Positions 1 to 14,000 of a stretch of 39,645 bases of DNA are shown in pieces. Location of the stretch: NCBI GenBank assembly GCA_003118195.1, contig BEXV01000289.1:246581-286225 (forward strand), written 5' to 3'. Within the stretch, counting starts at the first letter, position 1, and the number at the start of each line of letters is the position of its first letter. A program made the position numbers and the translations under genes. The notes under the pieces are model-generated. The model saw nothing but the letters and a program-made list of their open reading frames with translations. It was not told the DNA's origin and searched no databases. The DNA comes from Hemicentrotus pulcherrimus. Its lineage: Eukaryota > Echinodermata > Echinoidea > Camarodonta > Strongylocentrotidae.

Positions 1-160
1 GGTATCGGCGTCCGATCCGATGATCGTTTACAGGGTTACTCCGATGTAATCTTATATATTTCAGAAGAGCCTATTTCAGTTCTCAAGAGCACTGTACGAG
101 TTTTAAATCACTAACATCACCCTTTTATTTTATTATTCAACTGCTCCATTAGGAAGAGAG

Positions 161-187
161 ATGATTGATAGCTGCATGTACATGTAG
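161..187 (+). promoter_or_regulatory. short upstream ORF before the REV3L start
   Basis: An ATG at 161 opens an eight-codon reading frame (MIDSCMYM) that ends in TAG at 185-187, 13 nt before the REV3L ATG. It would lie in the 5' UTR and could lower initiation at the main start. A pyrimidine-rich stretch ending in AG at 151-152 looks like a splice acceptor, so this exon may begin near 153 with a further 5' exon upstream. No promoter element is recognisable in 1-150. Confidence 0.35.
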
Positions 188-200
188 TCCGCCTTACAAG

Positions 201-339
201 ATGTTTTCTGTTCGGATTGTGACCCTCAACCACTACCAGGCACCCCCCATTGAAGATTTGGATGTGAACTTCTCAGAGTTTAGAGGGTCAGAGGTTAAGC
301 AGGTCCCAGTGATAAGGGTCTTTGGCTCTACTCCATCTG
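201..339 (+). CDS. REV3L: REV3L exon 1, N-terminus (residues 1-46)
   Basis: Begins MFSVRIVTLNHY, matching the vertebrate REV3L start MFSVRIVTADYY, and continues to VPVIRVFGSTPS. The ATG at 201 has A at -3, a favourable context. The donor G|GTAAGT at 340 splits a glycine codon. A TTG-led extension of this frame upstream to 165 is not supported by the family start. Confidence 0.93.
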
Positions 340-3300
340 GTAAGTAAATATTCAAAGGATATCAACCTATCTTTTGTGGAATCTTCAGTATCTGAAATGA
401 CCACTGAAGGCAAAGCCTTTTCCATCTCACTTAAAGTGATATCTTAAAGTGTTTTCTAGAAAATAGCTAACTATTAATTTCTACTACATTTGATACAAAT
501 TGCAAGTAGTCCAGAAATAATGTAAGTAATTGTTGCATTTTCTATTTAGACCAAGGAAAAATATTAATATTGAATATTGAAGCAGACTCAAGCGGTACAT
601 ATTTGTTAACCCTTTATATTTTTAAAAAGAAGTCATATGAACAGAATATCATATAAAAAAAACATTCATCCTATAGGCCAGAAGACCTGTCTGCATGTCC
701 ATGGAGTCTTCCCCTACATCTACATCCCTTACGATGGCTCCCAGCCAACTGACCGCTACCTCCATCAGATGGCCAGCAGTCTGGATACTGCCCTGCAGGT
801 GGCCCAGGGGAAGGGCTCGTCCACTGTCCAGCATGTCTTCAAGATCTCCCTGGTCTCTGGCATGTAAGTATCCTGGGGGCTGTTTCTCGAAAATGTCATA
901 AGTATAACTTCTTGGACATCCCATTGTAACATGTGTTATAGAATTAACACACATTTCTATGGGATGACCACGAACTTAGACTTTTGATGGTTTCGAGAAA
1001 CTGGCCCCTGCCCTCATCACAAAGATGATCCCGTGTTACCTTACTTCGTCAAGGATTGAGGGTTACCCCAATTTTAGTTTGGTTTAGTTTGTAATAGCAG
1101 TTTGTAATCTGTTTGAATAATATATTTAGCATATTGTTAAGTTTAATCTGGATTAAGAAAATATAATTTGTATCTTTGCTGATGATATATTGAGTATTGG
1201 GCATGCCCCCCTTTTTTGTTGTTCTCTCAAAATTTAACAACTTGTAATCATTTCACAAATATTAGTAAAGGTTATAATTCATTCAGATCAAAATATCCAA
1301 TTGATAAATAACTTTTTACATCACATTAATCTAATAAATCAAAGTAGTGGACTGATGTCTTTAAAAACTATCATTATTCAAGTCAGTGACTAAAATCATT
1401 AGATATTTTGTTTACAAGTAATCAGAATATTTCCTGTAGGGCATTCCAACTGTCATATCATTCATAGACATTTATTTGACAATTTCAGACCTCTTTATGG
1501 ATACCACAAGTCAGAGAGGCAGTTTATGAAAATCTATTTCTACAATCCTGCTGTCAGAAGGAGGTAAGAATACTGGAACTTGCAGTAATTAAGCAATCAT
1601 TAAAGCTTTTATTACCACCTGATGTCATGAATTTAGGATTTGTATTTGCCTAATAGGGAGAGACACGTTATTCATAACCTTTTCCTCATTCTAGTAGTCT
1701 TTAGAGTTAGTCTACCGGTACGTGTATCTATTAAAGTAGAGATTATATTTGTATCCAATTGAATTTAATTGAATTAAACTGAAGAGACCAGTTTACTAAC
1801 ATATTTTTTAAACACAGGTTGTTCTTGACATCCCAAGAACTTGCACAAGGTCCCCAGGAAAGAAACATCCATGAAATTTGAATTTGTTAGTAAACAGATC
1901 TATTTGATTGAAATGAATTGGATGATACTTTTGCCGTGTCAGCTTGCAAACTGGGCAGCATTCTTATTGTTTACTTTTGTATGACCTATCTCAGGGCTGT
2001 TGAGCTTCTTCAGAATGGTGCTGTCATGAACAAGATCTTCCAGCCTCATGAGTCGCATGTTCCTTTCAATCTCCAGGTGAGTCATGCCATGTAATCATTG
2101 CAACTTCGTCTTCCATTGAGCATATCCCTCTTTACAGAGTATTGTCGTACTATACTGGGGTGTGCAGGTGGACCACTACACAGGGGCTTCCCCCTACTCT
2201 TATACGAATAGTGCAATGGGTTCTTAACATGCAAAAACCATGTCAAAAATGAAAAATTAAATAAATGAATTACATATTAACGGAAAGCTTATAAGCAGTA
2301 GATTACAATAATAAAAATTATATGTTATTCATCTGTATGTTTTCATTCACATCTCAGAATGCCCATATCACGAGCCCAACTTTGAAATAATGCGTAGGAT
2401 TACAAAGCAAGTATTAAAAAGGAGGCAGATTTAAAAGCAGTAGTATTATCAGAATTTGTTGTTGGCTGTCATACAAAGTGAAGTTTTAATTCCTCTGCTA
2501 CAAAGTAGCCAGAGGCATTATGTTTTGGGGTTGTCTATCCGTCCATACGTAAGTCCCGTTTTCATGATCGCATTAACTCAAGAACCAATTGATAGAATCC
2601 CGCCAAACTTAGGTCATGTATTTATCTTTTAATCTTTCCTTCAAATATCTTTGCAAATTGCCAGTTTCTGATCGACTACAACCTGTATGGAATGAACATG
2701 CTGAACCTAGCTGCAGTGAAGTTTCGGAGGTCAGAGGAGGTCACAGATTCATCCAATCAAAAGCCTTCTTCACCCAAACCATCCACAAGTAAGAATTCAT
2801 GTGGTTTATGTATATTTCAATGAAAAATTTGAAATGAATTGACCTAGAGTCTAGGACACCCTCTACAACTGTATTTCTCCTAGAAAACCTCTCTGTGATT
2901 ACATTTATAAATGAATTGCCCTTCAATACCTATCTCTGCCACAGTAGTTGTGTTTGAAAACCTTAAACCGTACCATTGGATTGCCTGATATGGCAAGATA
3001 TACATTAAAAAGATAACCCCATGGAAAAATACTACATTGTGCCTTTGGACAACTTACCCCTAATTGATTACCCCTTGGGTATTTGTATAATTTGTATAAT
3101 TGGCCCATGGGGTGGATGTCCTAGAGTCCTAGCTGTCCTAAAGAAGGGAATTACCTGAGAGGTAGTTATAAGGAGTTACCGGTAATTTATATTGGGGGTT
3201 GTTTACCAGTGGAGAAGGGAAGTAGTTGTTCTTTGGGGCAATATTCTGGCTTATATAACTAACTAACTTCCAAGAATATAAGAATGAAAATATCAAATAC

Positions 3301-6300
3301 TTTTTGTAGAACCTTATGAATGTTTACCCTTTCCAGATATCCCCAAAATTCATTGCATTACCAGTAGTATTATTACTGGAATATTTAATTTTCCTTATAT
3401 CTGTACCTAAACCCCAGGCTTCCAAGCCACCAGCCCACCCGGAGCACCCACCCCCCTGCGGCAACGCCACAGCAGCAGCGGCAGCATGAGCGTCTGCACC
3501 CAGGTCTGGGGGGATGAGAACATCCCCTCCTCCCAGTGGCTTGGGGAAGACGTCAAGCGGCAGAGCTGCTCAGAGCTGGAGGTGGACGCAGTCGCTGAGG
3601 ATATCCTCAACAGGATGGACCTGCAAGGTGAGTGGATGAATGGGGAAACCCCCTTTTACAAATTATTAATTGGCACGTGCACAATGCTTTACTCTGTGAG
3701 TGAGTCGATGAGGATGAATGGGGAATCCCCCTTTTACCAATTATTTGGTCTACCAGTATGCACAATGTTTTACTATGAGCAGACCCAAATAATTATTCCT
3801 TTTTTCACACTATTAAAGTCATATGTACATGTATATCAACAAGTTACACGTTTTCATATTGTGTTGCTTGGCATATCAATTTTTTTTAGTTTATACTTAA
3901 AGTTTTTGACATGTATACCATGGAAATTAGCAGAAAAAGGAAAAGATTTGTTCACAATTTGTATTTATTTTCTTTTGCTTTACATAATCTTGCTAAACAA
4001 TAGGAAAAGGCAATCTCACACATGTATGACAACTTCTATATGTACCGGTATATAGTACATGTAATTTTTGTTTGAATCAATTTTTGTATCTGTAAATGAA
4101 ACTGAAGAACAGCTCATTATTGAATTGCCTATAAATTACTACTTGCCGTAGCTGGCTTAGAAACATACTCTAACACCAGGAACACAGAGAAAGTATGGCA
4201 ACATGGTACAGTTTACATTTTCAATTTGCATCGTTATTGTATTAGATAATGCTGAGACGAACCCAGGTCTGGTGGGTATATGGGAGGATGAGAAACAGAG
4301 GAGAGAACAGCTCGATCAGATGGATCAACTTCTTCCTCCATCATCACCAGGTAAGAAATGTTGTGTGTGTGTGTGTGTGTGTGTGTGTATTGGTGTGAGA
4401 GAGAGAGAGAGAGGGGAGAGAGAGAGAGAGAGAGAGAGTTGTTAAACGTTTGAAGTACAAAAATTGATTGTGTAAGTTTGAATAAAAGACTGTAGTTGGT
4501 ACGGATCTATAAATGAGCCAAAGAAAACACATTGACAAACGTTCAAGGAAATACAGAAAATGGGAAGAGATTTAAGAGGGAAAAAAGAATCTTTAAAATT
4601 TTAGTGTATGATTCTTGTATGATTTAGATCTTCAGAGTTTAAAGAGCCTTAGATATTAAAGACAATCAATACTACTGGGCCAGAAGGGATTAGACCACAC
4701 AGCGAGGTCACTGACAGGTGGCTATCTCATTAACTCGGCTCTCAACTAACATAAGAAAAAGAAGGTCATGGGGGACCAACAGGCACCGATTGGGGAAGTT
4801 TTCTATATAGAGGGAGCAAGTAGCTACAAGTAGGACAGTGGGCCTCTAACTGACTCTGAGATACAGTGGGTGTAAACTCTTCTTTGAATAACTCCATGTT
4901 ACGTTTGATAGTTTCACTTAGTTTGATATTTTATCCATTTTCATGATTCTTAAGCTCATCATCATATCTGTAAGCTCGTTTTTTAATGACTCCATGATAT
5001 GTCGAATACAAAATCGCTTATTTTAATGACTTTTCCATTGTTTTTTGATGATTCTTAATTTTAGAGCGGGGAGATATTCCACTCTTCAGTGCAGAGAAGA
5101 AGTGGAAGGCAAGGTTACAGGAGATTGTGGAGAAGCAAGTTAAAGACCTGCAGGAACTGTAAGTGATTTTGAATTTTAAATGTATGTCTAATTTCCTTTA
5201 GGTGCTATTTAAAGAAAATAAAATGATGGCTCATGTTGAGATGACAGTGTTGATGATGATGGTGATGATGATGGAAATTGTGGTGATTTTTCAATAAGTT
5301 GGTGGTGATGATGATGATGATGAGAATAATGATATCAATGATATAAAGGGTGTTGATAACGAGTGAGTGTGGGGTTTATGTTAATGCTATGATTAGGATT
5401 AGGATGGTGATGATGATGATGATGAGGAGGAGGAGAAGGATTATGAAGATGATGATGATGATGATGATGATGACGATGATAATAGCAATGATGATATTGG
5501 CAGTCATGTTGTTAATGATGATCGGGTTCGAGAGTGATTTTTATAATATAAATGTTTAGAATAGATTGATATATAGACGTGCTCCTTTACCTAGGTTTAA
5601 AAAACAAATCCTTCTTAAGCATCATGCATGTTTGCTCATTCCATTCTTACCATAGGGAGGGTCAAGGTATTAGCAGTGAAGATGAGCCCATGGACACAGA
5701 GAGTAGTGAAGAGGTCATGCCACCCTCCCAGATTAGCATCCCATGCACCCCTGCAAACGAAGTGGAATATCACTACTCACAAAATCCAGGTAGTCTATCT
5801 CCCAGAATTCTGTGCGATGCAGTATTTCAATATCTTCTTTAGGTCAAAATAAGTCTTTGTCTCACAAGTATCCGAATCACAGAAACGTAAGTAGAGCTGC
5901 AGAAGAGAAAGTAAGATGCCCTCTCACATCAAGCCTGGCAGAAATCATCGAAATCGATGGATAGCGCTAAAAAACTACACCCATCAACAACAACTAGAAC
6001 AACAACAATCTTAAAATTTATGTCGAGAAGTTTAAAAAGTGTCAGTGTACAGAAGATGTAAATCTTGCGTTTGCCCACTTACAGAATTGGTTACCGATAA
6101 ACAAAAATGTTTTGTGTGTGTGAAACATCTGTGAACTCTGCGAGTGGTTCTGATTTATGAAAGCTTCATACAACAAAAAATGAATGCATCACATCTGACA
6201 CAACACTGAACTTTTGCCATGGAAAAAAGCTGTTGAGTACAATTCACAAAAAGTTTCAATTGCATTAAATTCTTTGGTTTTACTGTAAACCATATAAAAG

Positions 6301-7591
6301 AGAAAATAGGTTTTAGAGGGTGCCCACATCTCAGGTGATTCCTTGATTTCAGCATCTGTCATTTCTCTATTTTTTCAACAGATAGTGAGCCCTCTCAGAG
6401 GCAGAGCTTCAGCGGTGATGTTGCACCAGTCGTCAACGAGGAGTTGGTCTACTCCATCCTGGAAGCCTCACAGAGATTGTCACAGTCACAGGGACAAGGT
6501 ACAGCATTGTCTTGGCCATATTATAAACAAAAACATTCTCGAACTACCTATATGGTCTAAATGAAAGAGGCCTTGTGGTCTAGTGGATAAGTCGTTGGAC
6601 TGTGGATCACAGGGTCCGCGGTTCAAGTCCCACCGCGGCACTAATGTACTTTGGCAAGTCATTAATCTTCATTTGCCACTCTCCACCCAGGTGTTAAATA
6701 CTGTACTGGTAGGAAGGAATTCCTTGAATGCTGTGAGCGCCTAAATGGGCAGCCTAGCAGAGCCGGGTAATGTTCAGAGCACCTTGAGCAACTTGCATGG
6801 TGAATTTGTGCGCTATATAAATATCCTGTATTATTATTGTTATTATTGTTATTATTAAATGGTTAGGTTTTTAACTTCTGTTTGACCTTTTCTACTTGAT
6901 ATTAATGACAACCGAGCCGTTCCCTCAAGGCCATGGTTAAACGAGTCTGGCTTCTTTGGACGCATTATGAGATTACAAGGTATGGAGTAGGACTCCTTGT
7001 TTGCAAAAATGCAGTCTACAAGAAAAGCTCGACAGAGTTACACAAGACAACAAAAACTGAAAATCTTTGTCTGTAGGGTCTTTAGGGGTCAGAAACGACC
7101 TTACAGGACCTAACTACATTGCGTTCACTCATCTTGCATTCTTGAGATACAGATTATTCTGCAATGTGCATCACCGGTGAAATATAAATTCCCCTCATGT
7201 TCTATGACAAAAGTCTCTTTACTTGTGCAATTGATGCAGATACGTGTGATGAGGAGCTTGCTAATCTTCTGGTAGATCTTGTTCATGACGAGGAGGAGGA
7301 TGAAGACCTGGTACTATCCGGGAGAATGAGCACCCAAAGCTCCAGGGGACATCCAAGGCCGTCTGGCATCGGTAAGCGTGATGATGGAGATGATGATGAA
7401 TTTGTGCGCCTAGAGCATTTAAATTTTCAGTTTGATTTGGCACCTTAAGAATGTCATATATTATTATTATTATTATTATGATGATGATGATGAGGATGAT
7501 AATGTCGATGTTGGTGGTGATGATGATCTTGAAGATGATGATGTAAAAGATGATGCTGGTACTGAAGATGATGATGTTAATGATGATGATA

Positions 7592-7661
<70 letters not shown>

Positions 7662-8038
7662 CAATGTAGATGATGATGACCATATTGATGTTGATCTTGG
7701 TGATAATTGTATAGGTATGATGATATTGATGATGATGAGGTACAGGAGCGGGTCAGCGATTGCAATGACACTGGAATCGATTTGAAGGTAAGATGACGAT
7801 GGTGATGAAAATGATGGTAAAGATGAGGCTGGTATTGATAACAATAATGATCATGATGTTGATGATGATGATGATGATGATGATGAAGATACCGTTGATG
7901 TCGATATTGATTTAATTGGCATGATGATATTGATGATGATGATGAGGAGGAGGAGGAGTAGGAAAATGTAGTTGAGGAGTAGGACAGTGATAGCAATAAC
8001 AATGATAGCAGTCCAAAAGTATGATGATGATAGTGATA

Positions 8039-8080
<42 letters not shown>

Positions 8081-11000
8081 TTACTAATGATACTGGTGAT
8101 ACCGATGATAATGATGTTGTTTATGATGATGATGATGATAAGGATAAAGATGAGCATCCAAGATAACTATGAGTGTGCTGGTTTTTGTTTTATTAATCAC
8201 CATTAGATATATCCGACTCTGATGATGAAGACAGCCCTGAGCTTGAGGCCCAGGCGGAGAAGGAGATGTCACAGGCCTGGATGGTTTTAGACGAAGAGCT
8301 TGAGGAAGAAGAACAGGCTGAGGAAGATAAGAGCAGAAAGAGTAGACAACCAGCCCATATCAGTCACAGTGCACAGTGAGTTTAGCCTGCTAGAGATAGC
8401 TTCTCTTCGCATGAAACACAAGATCATATTTTTTTCGGTCATCCTTTAAAAACAAGGACAAGTTAGCTAGAAGTTGCAGTTACATGTATTAGGCCTTGCT
8501 CCCTAACAAAACAGTAATCGATTTCTGTGTAAAACAACAGTAGATGCAGTGATGTAAAACTTCAAAAATGTTTTTTAAATGTTGTAAATGTATAGTGTCT
8601 TGAAGGTATTGTGGTACAATAGTTCATTCACTTGAAATGTATTCTAGAGAATGAGGGATCAAATCCCAACATGGCACTAGCATCCTTTGGCAAGACGTTC
8701 ATTTACATATGCCACTCTCCACCCGGTTCTTGATGGCTAAAGGTTATGCTAGAACACCACATATTTGGCCGCTTTGCTACATGTATAATCAGAGTAATAA
8801 CATTGGAAGACCAGGGACCTGTTTCACAAAGCCTTTTTTTAATGACAAATGACAAAATCAGTGACAAATGTGCTGATAACTGATCAGAAGCAATGATTTC
8901 ACTAGCTTATAACAAAACCTGTCATTTGTCACTGATGACAAGTTTTGTGAAATGGGACCCAGGAGCATCATGACGTGATGGATGTGAGCACTGTAAAAAG
9001 AAAGGCCACTCGAGGAATACTTGAGGAAAGCCGCAAAAGTGGTCTTTGTAGACAGGTAGTCATTATAGACCTTTGCTTCTTGATGAATTTTTTTAAAATG
9101 AGAAACAATGTTTCAAGGGAAACAACAAATGTGGTCTTCATAGAAGAGCGATCTTTCGATACAGGTGGTTACTATAGCAGAATTGTATGATAGTGTTTCT
9201 TGGATCCGGGCTACCTAGGACCTGGGGACAACTCGGCCCGCTGTAAAAAACTGTCGTTGTTCGTCATTTTACCCTAACCCTAACCCTAACTCTATCCCTA
9301 ACCCTAACCCTAACCCTAACCCTAAACCTGCAAAAAATGACCGTTAAATGCAGTGGGCTCGAGTTGTCTCAGGGTCCGAGTTAGCCCGACTCTGTGTTTC
9401 TATCATTTATTCCTCTTTCTTTCATTCGCTATCCCCTTGTCTGCTTGCCTCCATAGGTTGGATGAGCTCATTGGTGAGATAGAGGAAGCAGGAGATGGAA
9501 CATCCCAGAGGTCAAGCCAGAGTGGGGATGTAGCAATACCTCAGCTAGATGGAAGCTCGGACATAAATCCGGGGGAAGGTCAGTGTCCTTTAAAGCCCCA
9601 CTGCACTACTTGTAGCTACTTGCTCCCTCTATATAGAAAACAATGCCTAAGCGGTGCCTGTTGGTCCCCCATGATCCTCTTTTTCTTATGTTGATTAAGA
9701 GCTGAGTTGATGAGATAACCACCTGTCAGTGACCAGCAGGGTGGTCTAATCTCTCCTGGCCCAACTAGTGCAGACAGGCTTTAAAAGAATTCTGTGTTTA
9801 ACCTAGTTCACATAAGATATAGTAAAACACCTCTTAGAGTTGCGTGGCATAATAAAATGATATAAAAAAATAAGGCGCCTCATATTTTTGTCCCTTGTAA
9901 CACTTTGTAGATCAGTGAGCATGCTTTAAATGAGCCTTTGTTCCGAGCAGCTATGTTTCGCCTTGTACCCATATCTGCAGTTAATGCACATGCAGGCTTT
10001 TCTTCTATATTTTGTATCATTTGTTTGTCAAGACTTGTCATAGATATTGAAACATAAGTAAAACACAATAGAAACGTATAGGTAAGCTCTTATATAGGGT
10101 GAACAGTCCTTGAATATAATCCTACATGTCACTCTTTGTTTTTGTACACCAGGTGAAAGGAAAGACAAATCAAAGTCACTTGTTGGTAGCGGCAGACAAG
10201 GCACAAAGAGTCCTCGCAAGCAAGACAGTGACGTAGGTTCTGATAGGCCGTTAGCAGCAGACAGAATTGCCAGGAAACCTCACATGACTGTTGATGGTCC
10301 TCTAGGGGATATCTGTGATGCCTTAGAGCCCTTGGAAGAATCTCCTAAAAAGAAACGTGCTCCTGCCAGAAAGAAGAAGGGACTCTCAGTTGCCTCCAGA
10401 AGTACAAGAAGTCCAAGAAAACTCATGAACGGAAGACACGATGAAGCTTCTCCTGTCCTTGAAAAGGCTGGTAAGGTCCAAAGAAGAAAGGCCAGTAATT
10501 CTTCTAGAACAGCAGGGAAACGGGCCAAGCGGACACTTCAACGTGAAGGCAAAGTTGAGAACTCTCAAGAGAACAGTTCGCACAAACCTCTTGTTTCGCT
10601 TGGAAGAGGAAGAATGGGAAGTAAGAGCCCTCGTAAGTCATCAGAAAGGGCTGACGTTCCTTTCCTTGCTGAAACAATGTTTCGTAGTCCTCAGAAACCT
10701 CTGCAGGGGCCACTAGAGAAGTACTCCAACGCCATTGAATATAACATTGCACCTCGTTTCCAGTATGCTGAATCACTAAAGCCAAAAGATTACACAAAAT
10801 TACTACAAGGGGGTACCTCTCCCAGACCTATGGACACCAAGAAAAGGAGACATAGGCAGCCATCAGGAAATGAAAAATACTCAACAACTAGCCCAAGGCG
10901 AAAGAGACGTGGATTGAAGAGCAATTCACCAAGATTAAGAAGAAACAGTTCTAAGGTGGAAGATGTTGACAACCCTCCATCAAGTGGAAGAAGGAGGAGA

Positions 11001-14000
11001 AACTCAACGAAAGAGGAATCTCCTCAACAAGGCTCTAGTGCCACGAACAGCAGTGCTATGAGAGTAAGGAGAACCAATTCAGCGGTTTCTCCTAGGAGAA
11101 GAACATCACAGGAATCTACGAGACTTCTAAGTGTGTCTTCAGATGAAGACTTTAAAGAGAGTAAACCTCATGCGTCATTTCGAAGAGGGAATGCTGGAAA
11201 CAAGGACACTCGTGAAAAGGTAGAGGAAGGGAAATCAAGTAGGAAGATGGCCAAGGGCATAAGGTCAAAGAGAAGCTATCGTCATACGCCTGATATCCCA
11301 GATGTCGTCAAAGACAGTTCTGTACCTAAGGAAACGGCTAGATCTTCCGGTAAAAATGGAAGTGGCAGAGGAGGAAAGAAGAGCCCTAGAAGACAACAGC
11401 AACAAAATGATAAACCATTCATCTCGGACAGAATTATCCGCAGTCCTCACAAACCAATGGAAGGAGCCGTCTCGGTATACATTAAAGCCATAGGCTATAA
11501 GATAGCACCTTTGTTTCAGTATGCAGAGTCTGTTAAACCTAAGCCCAAAGTGGTCATAGCTCCTTTGGAACTCTCCACATCCCCCACAAACATCCTAAAG
11601 AGAAGTAATAGCATAGCTATCAGTGCCTGTGAGAAATCTCCAAAGATTCCAGCCAATGTTGTTCGAAGAATAAGTATGCCAGCTGGAAGCTCCCCAGATA
11701 AATCAATTCTAGGCCCATCAAAAAGTCCAAAGGCTCAAAGAAGAACCAACAACCTATTTGACAAATCATCCAAATCTCCCGCCAGACATCCAAAGAGAGA
11801 ACCTGTTAAGGTTGCAAAGAGAAGCCGTCCAACAGCAAAGGCTGAAGTAAAATTATCTCCAAAGCAAAAGAGGAGCAGACCAGAAAAGTCTACATCCTGT
11901 ATGGAATTGGGCTCTGAAGATCAGCCCCAGTCGCCTCTGTTAGACCGATCATTTGTCTTTGAAAGTATTCAGACTAGTCCATCAACAGTGGGTAGGGGAC
12001 ATATGGGTCAAAGAAGTCCCAAGGATTTGATGAAGTTGGAAAGCAAAGGGTCATCTGTGCCTTCTTCCAAACAGATTGGAAGGTCACCTCTTAAAGGTGT
12101 AAGGGATCCTTCTGGTACACTGGTACAGATCCAAGCGTCTGATAACAGAACAATCCAAGATGGGGACTTAGGAGAATTTAAGACTGAACGTAGAAAAAAA
12201 GCTATCCGTTTGAAGATTGACAAAAATGAGACCCTATCTGACAAGAGCAAAGAGGACAAAGAAATGAAGCATAAAAAGGCAAAACAACAGCGGTCCAAAG
12301 ATGATAAGGGGACAAGAAAGACCACATCCCAAAGCGATCGAGAGAAAGAGCCAAGGGCGCGGAAAAAGAAAGACAAGAGCCTAGATGGAAGGAGCGAAAA
12401 AAGTAAAAAGAACAGAGGACCTGAAGAAAAACCTGTGAAGAAGGGTCGAAAGCCTTCTGCACTAAAATTTGATCCTGTCACTATGCCATTCTTGAGGATG
12501 AGGGAATCTACCTGGCCAAAGTTGAAAGCATGCAAAGAACTCAATCCTCATCTCATCTTGAGAAAGCTTTGCCTAGATGAGGGAAGCTGGAGGGAAGTTG
12601 TCAGGAATGCCCTCTACAGAGACCTCAATCGACTGGCAAAGAGTAAAAGAAGTCTCGGAGATGAGGAAAACACAGATACTAAAAGAGTCAAGAATGGCAT
12701 TAGCACTGCTTGGGGGAAAGGCCCAGCATCGTCATCACCCAGAAAGGAACAGCTGAAAGCCATAATGGCTGCCAAACAAGGCAAGGATATCTACAAAAGA
12801 TTAAAAGGAGCAACTCCCAGGAGAAGGGCAAAGTCCAAGATACAAGACATCTATGGGGGTGGTCCTGACAACAAAGTTTGGAACTTTGTTCCTCCGATCA
12901 CTCCTCCAGACGACGAGATCACAAAGAACCCCATTCCAGAGATCTCAGAACTGAGCAAGGACGATTCTAGAGATGTGATGTGGCGGTTGGCATGCTATTC
13001 TCCACAGAGCCCAGAGAAGATTAGTTCTCCGCCGAGATGCTGGTCTCCACTGAGCAAGATATCTGATACCGAAGAGGAATACGAGGAGGACGATGAGTAC
13101 ATAGACAAGGAAAATGGAGTAGCACCCCTGCAGGAAGGTTCAGTTGCTGTACCCATCTCTGATAACGAAATGGATATTATTGAGAGAAACCTTGGGCAGA
13201 TGTCAGAATTTAGCGTCTATGAAAAGATGCTAGGTGGCACAACTGCAGGAAGGTCCCTTCAACAAGAAACAAAATCAAACAACGATGATTTTGCCCTTGA
13301 GCATTTCCAAGAAGATGTCTCTGGAATCTTTAATCACCTCCATGGAAATTTAGAGAAGGAAGCCATCTCTGATGAATTTGCCAAACTTGATAGTTCTGTT
13401 CCCAATAGGATGGAAAGGGGGAATCAAATACCATCTCAACTCGGTCAAGTTTCTAATCAACATAGACAAACAAGCAAGGTTAATGGTAGTCACTGTACTA
13501 CTGAAGCCCAGGTTCACCATCATGCGATGAGTAGCCAAAGTCAGCAACTGGCAAGAGATCATGCAAGCAAATCTAGAGGACATTCCGTACCACAGAGTAG
13601 CCCACTTCTACCTCAAAATAATGTCCCAATGCAGGCTGCTTCACAATCCAATTCTGAGGGAAGTGGGAGTAACAGCTCATCTCAGATTCCTCCAGGTCAG
13701 AAGCCTCCTCCATACTATTCTGACATAACCAACTCTGGATCATCATCGCCATATACAGCTCATTCTCCACGCAGCATTGAGAGAAGTGCAAGCAACTCCA
13801 GCTCCATTCAATTTGCAGTCCATAGCCAGGGTAAGACCTCGCAGACACCAGGATCACAAGAACCAACAACCATTCCGGAAACAGACTCTGAACATAGTAG
13901 TGGCAGCCCTCCTCAGCATCAGTACAATTCCAGTCAACATACTCAAATCACCAGTCAAGGAAATCACTCCAAAGAACCAGTTATCCATCCAGGAAACAAT

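Noticed and set aside
3628..4055. Continuation of exon 6 as a longer reading frame
   Set aside because: There is a strong GTGAGT donor at 3628, homology resumes in phase at 4246, and the extension is AT-rich and partly a tandem duplication.
6567..6640. Possible functional tRNA gene
   Set aside because: A and B boxes are present, but the anticodon arm and acceptor stem do not pair properly, and the sequence continues into a SINE body and tail shared with other copies.
7261..8157. Long open frames giving poly-Asp, poly-His, poly-Ile, poly-Met or poly-Ser on both strands
   Set aside because: All arise from the GAT trinucleotide array inside intron 11.
9271..9327. Chromosome end or telomere fusion point
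   Set aside because: The CCCTAA run is short and sits between the inverted arms of a small element inside an intron of an intact gene.
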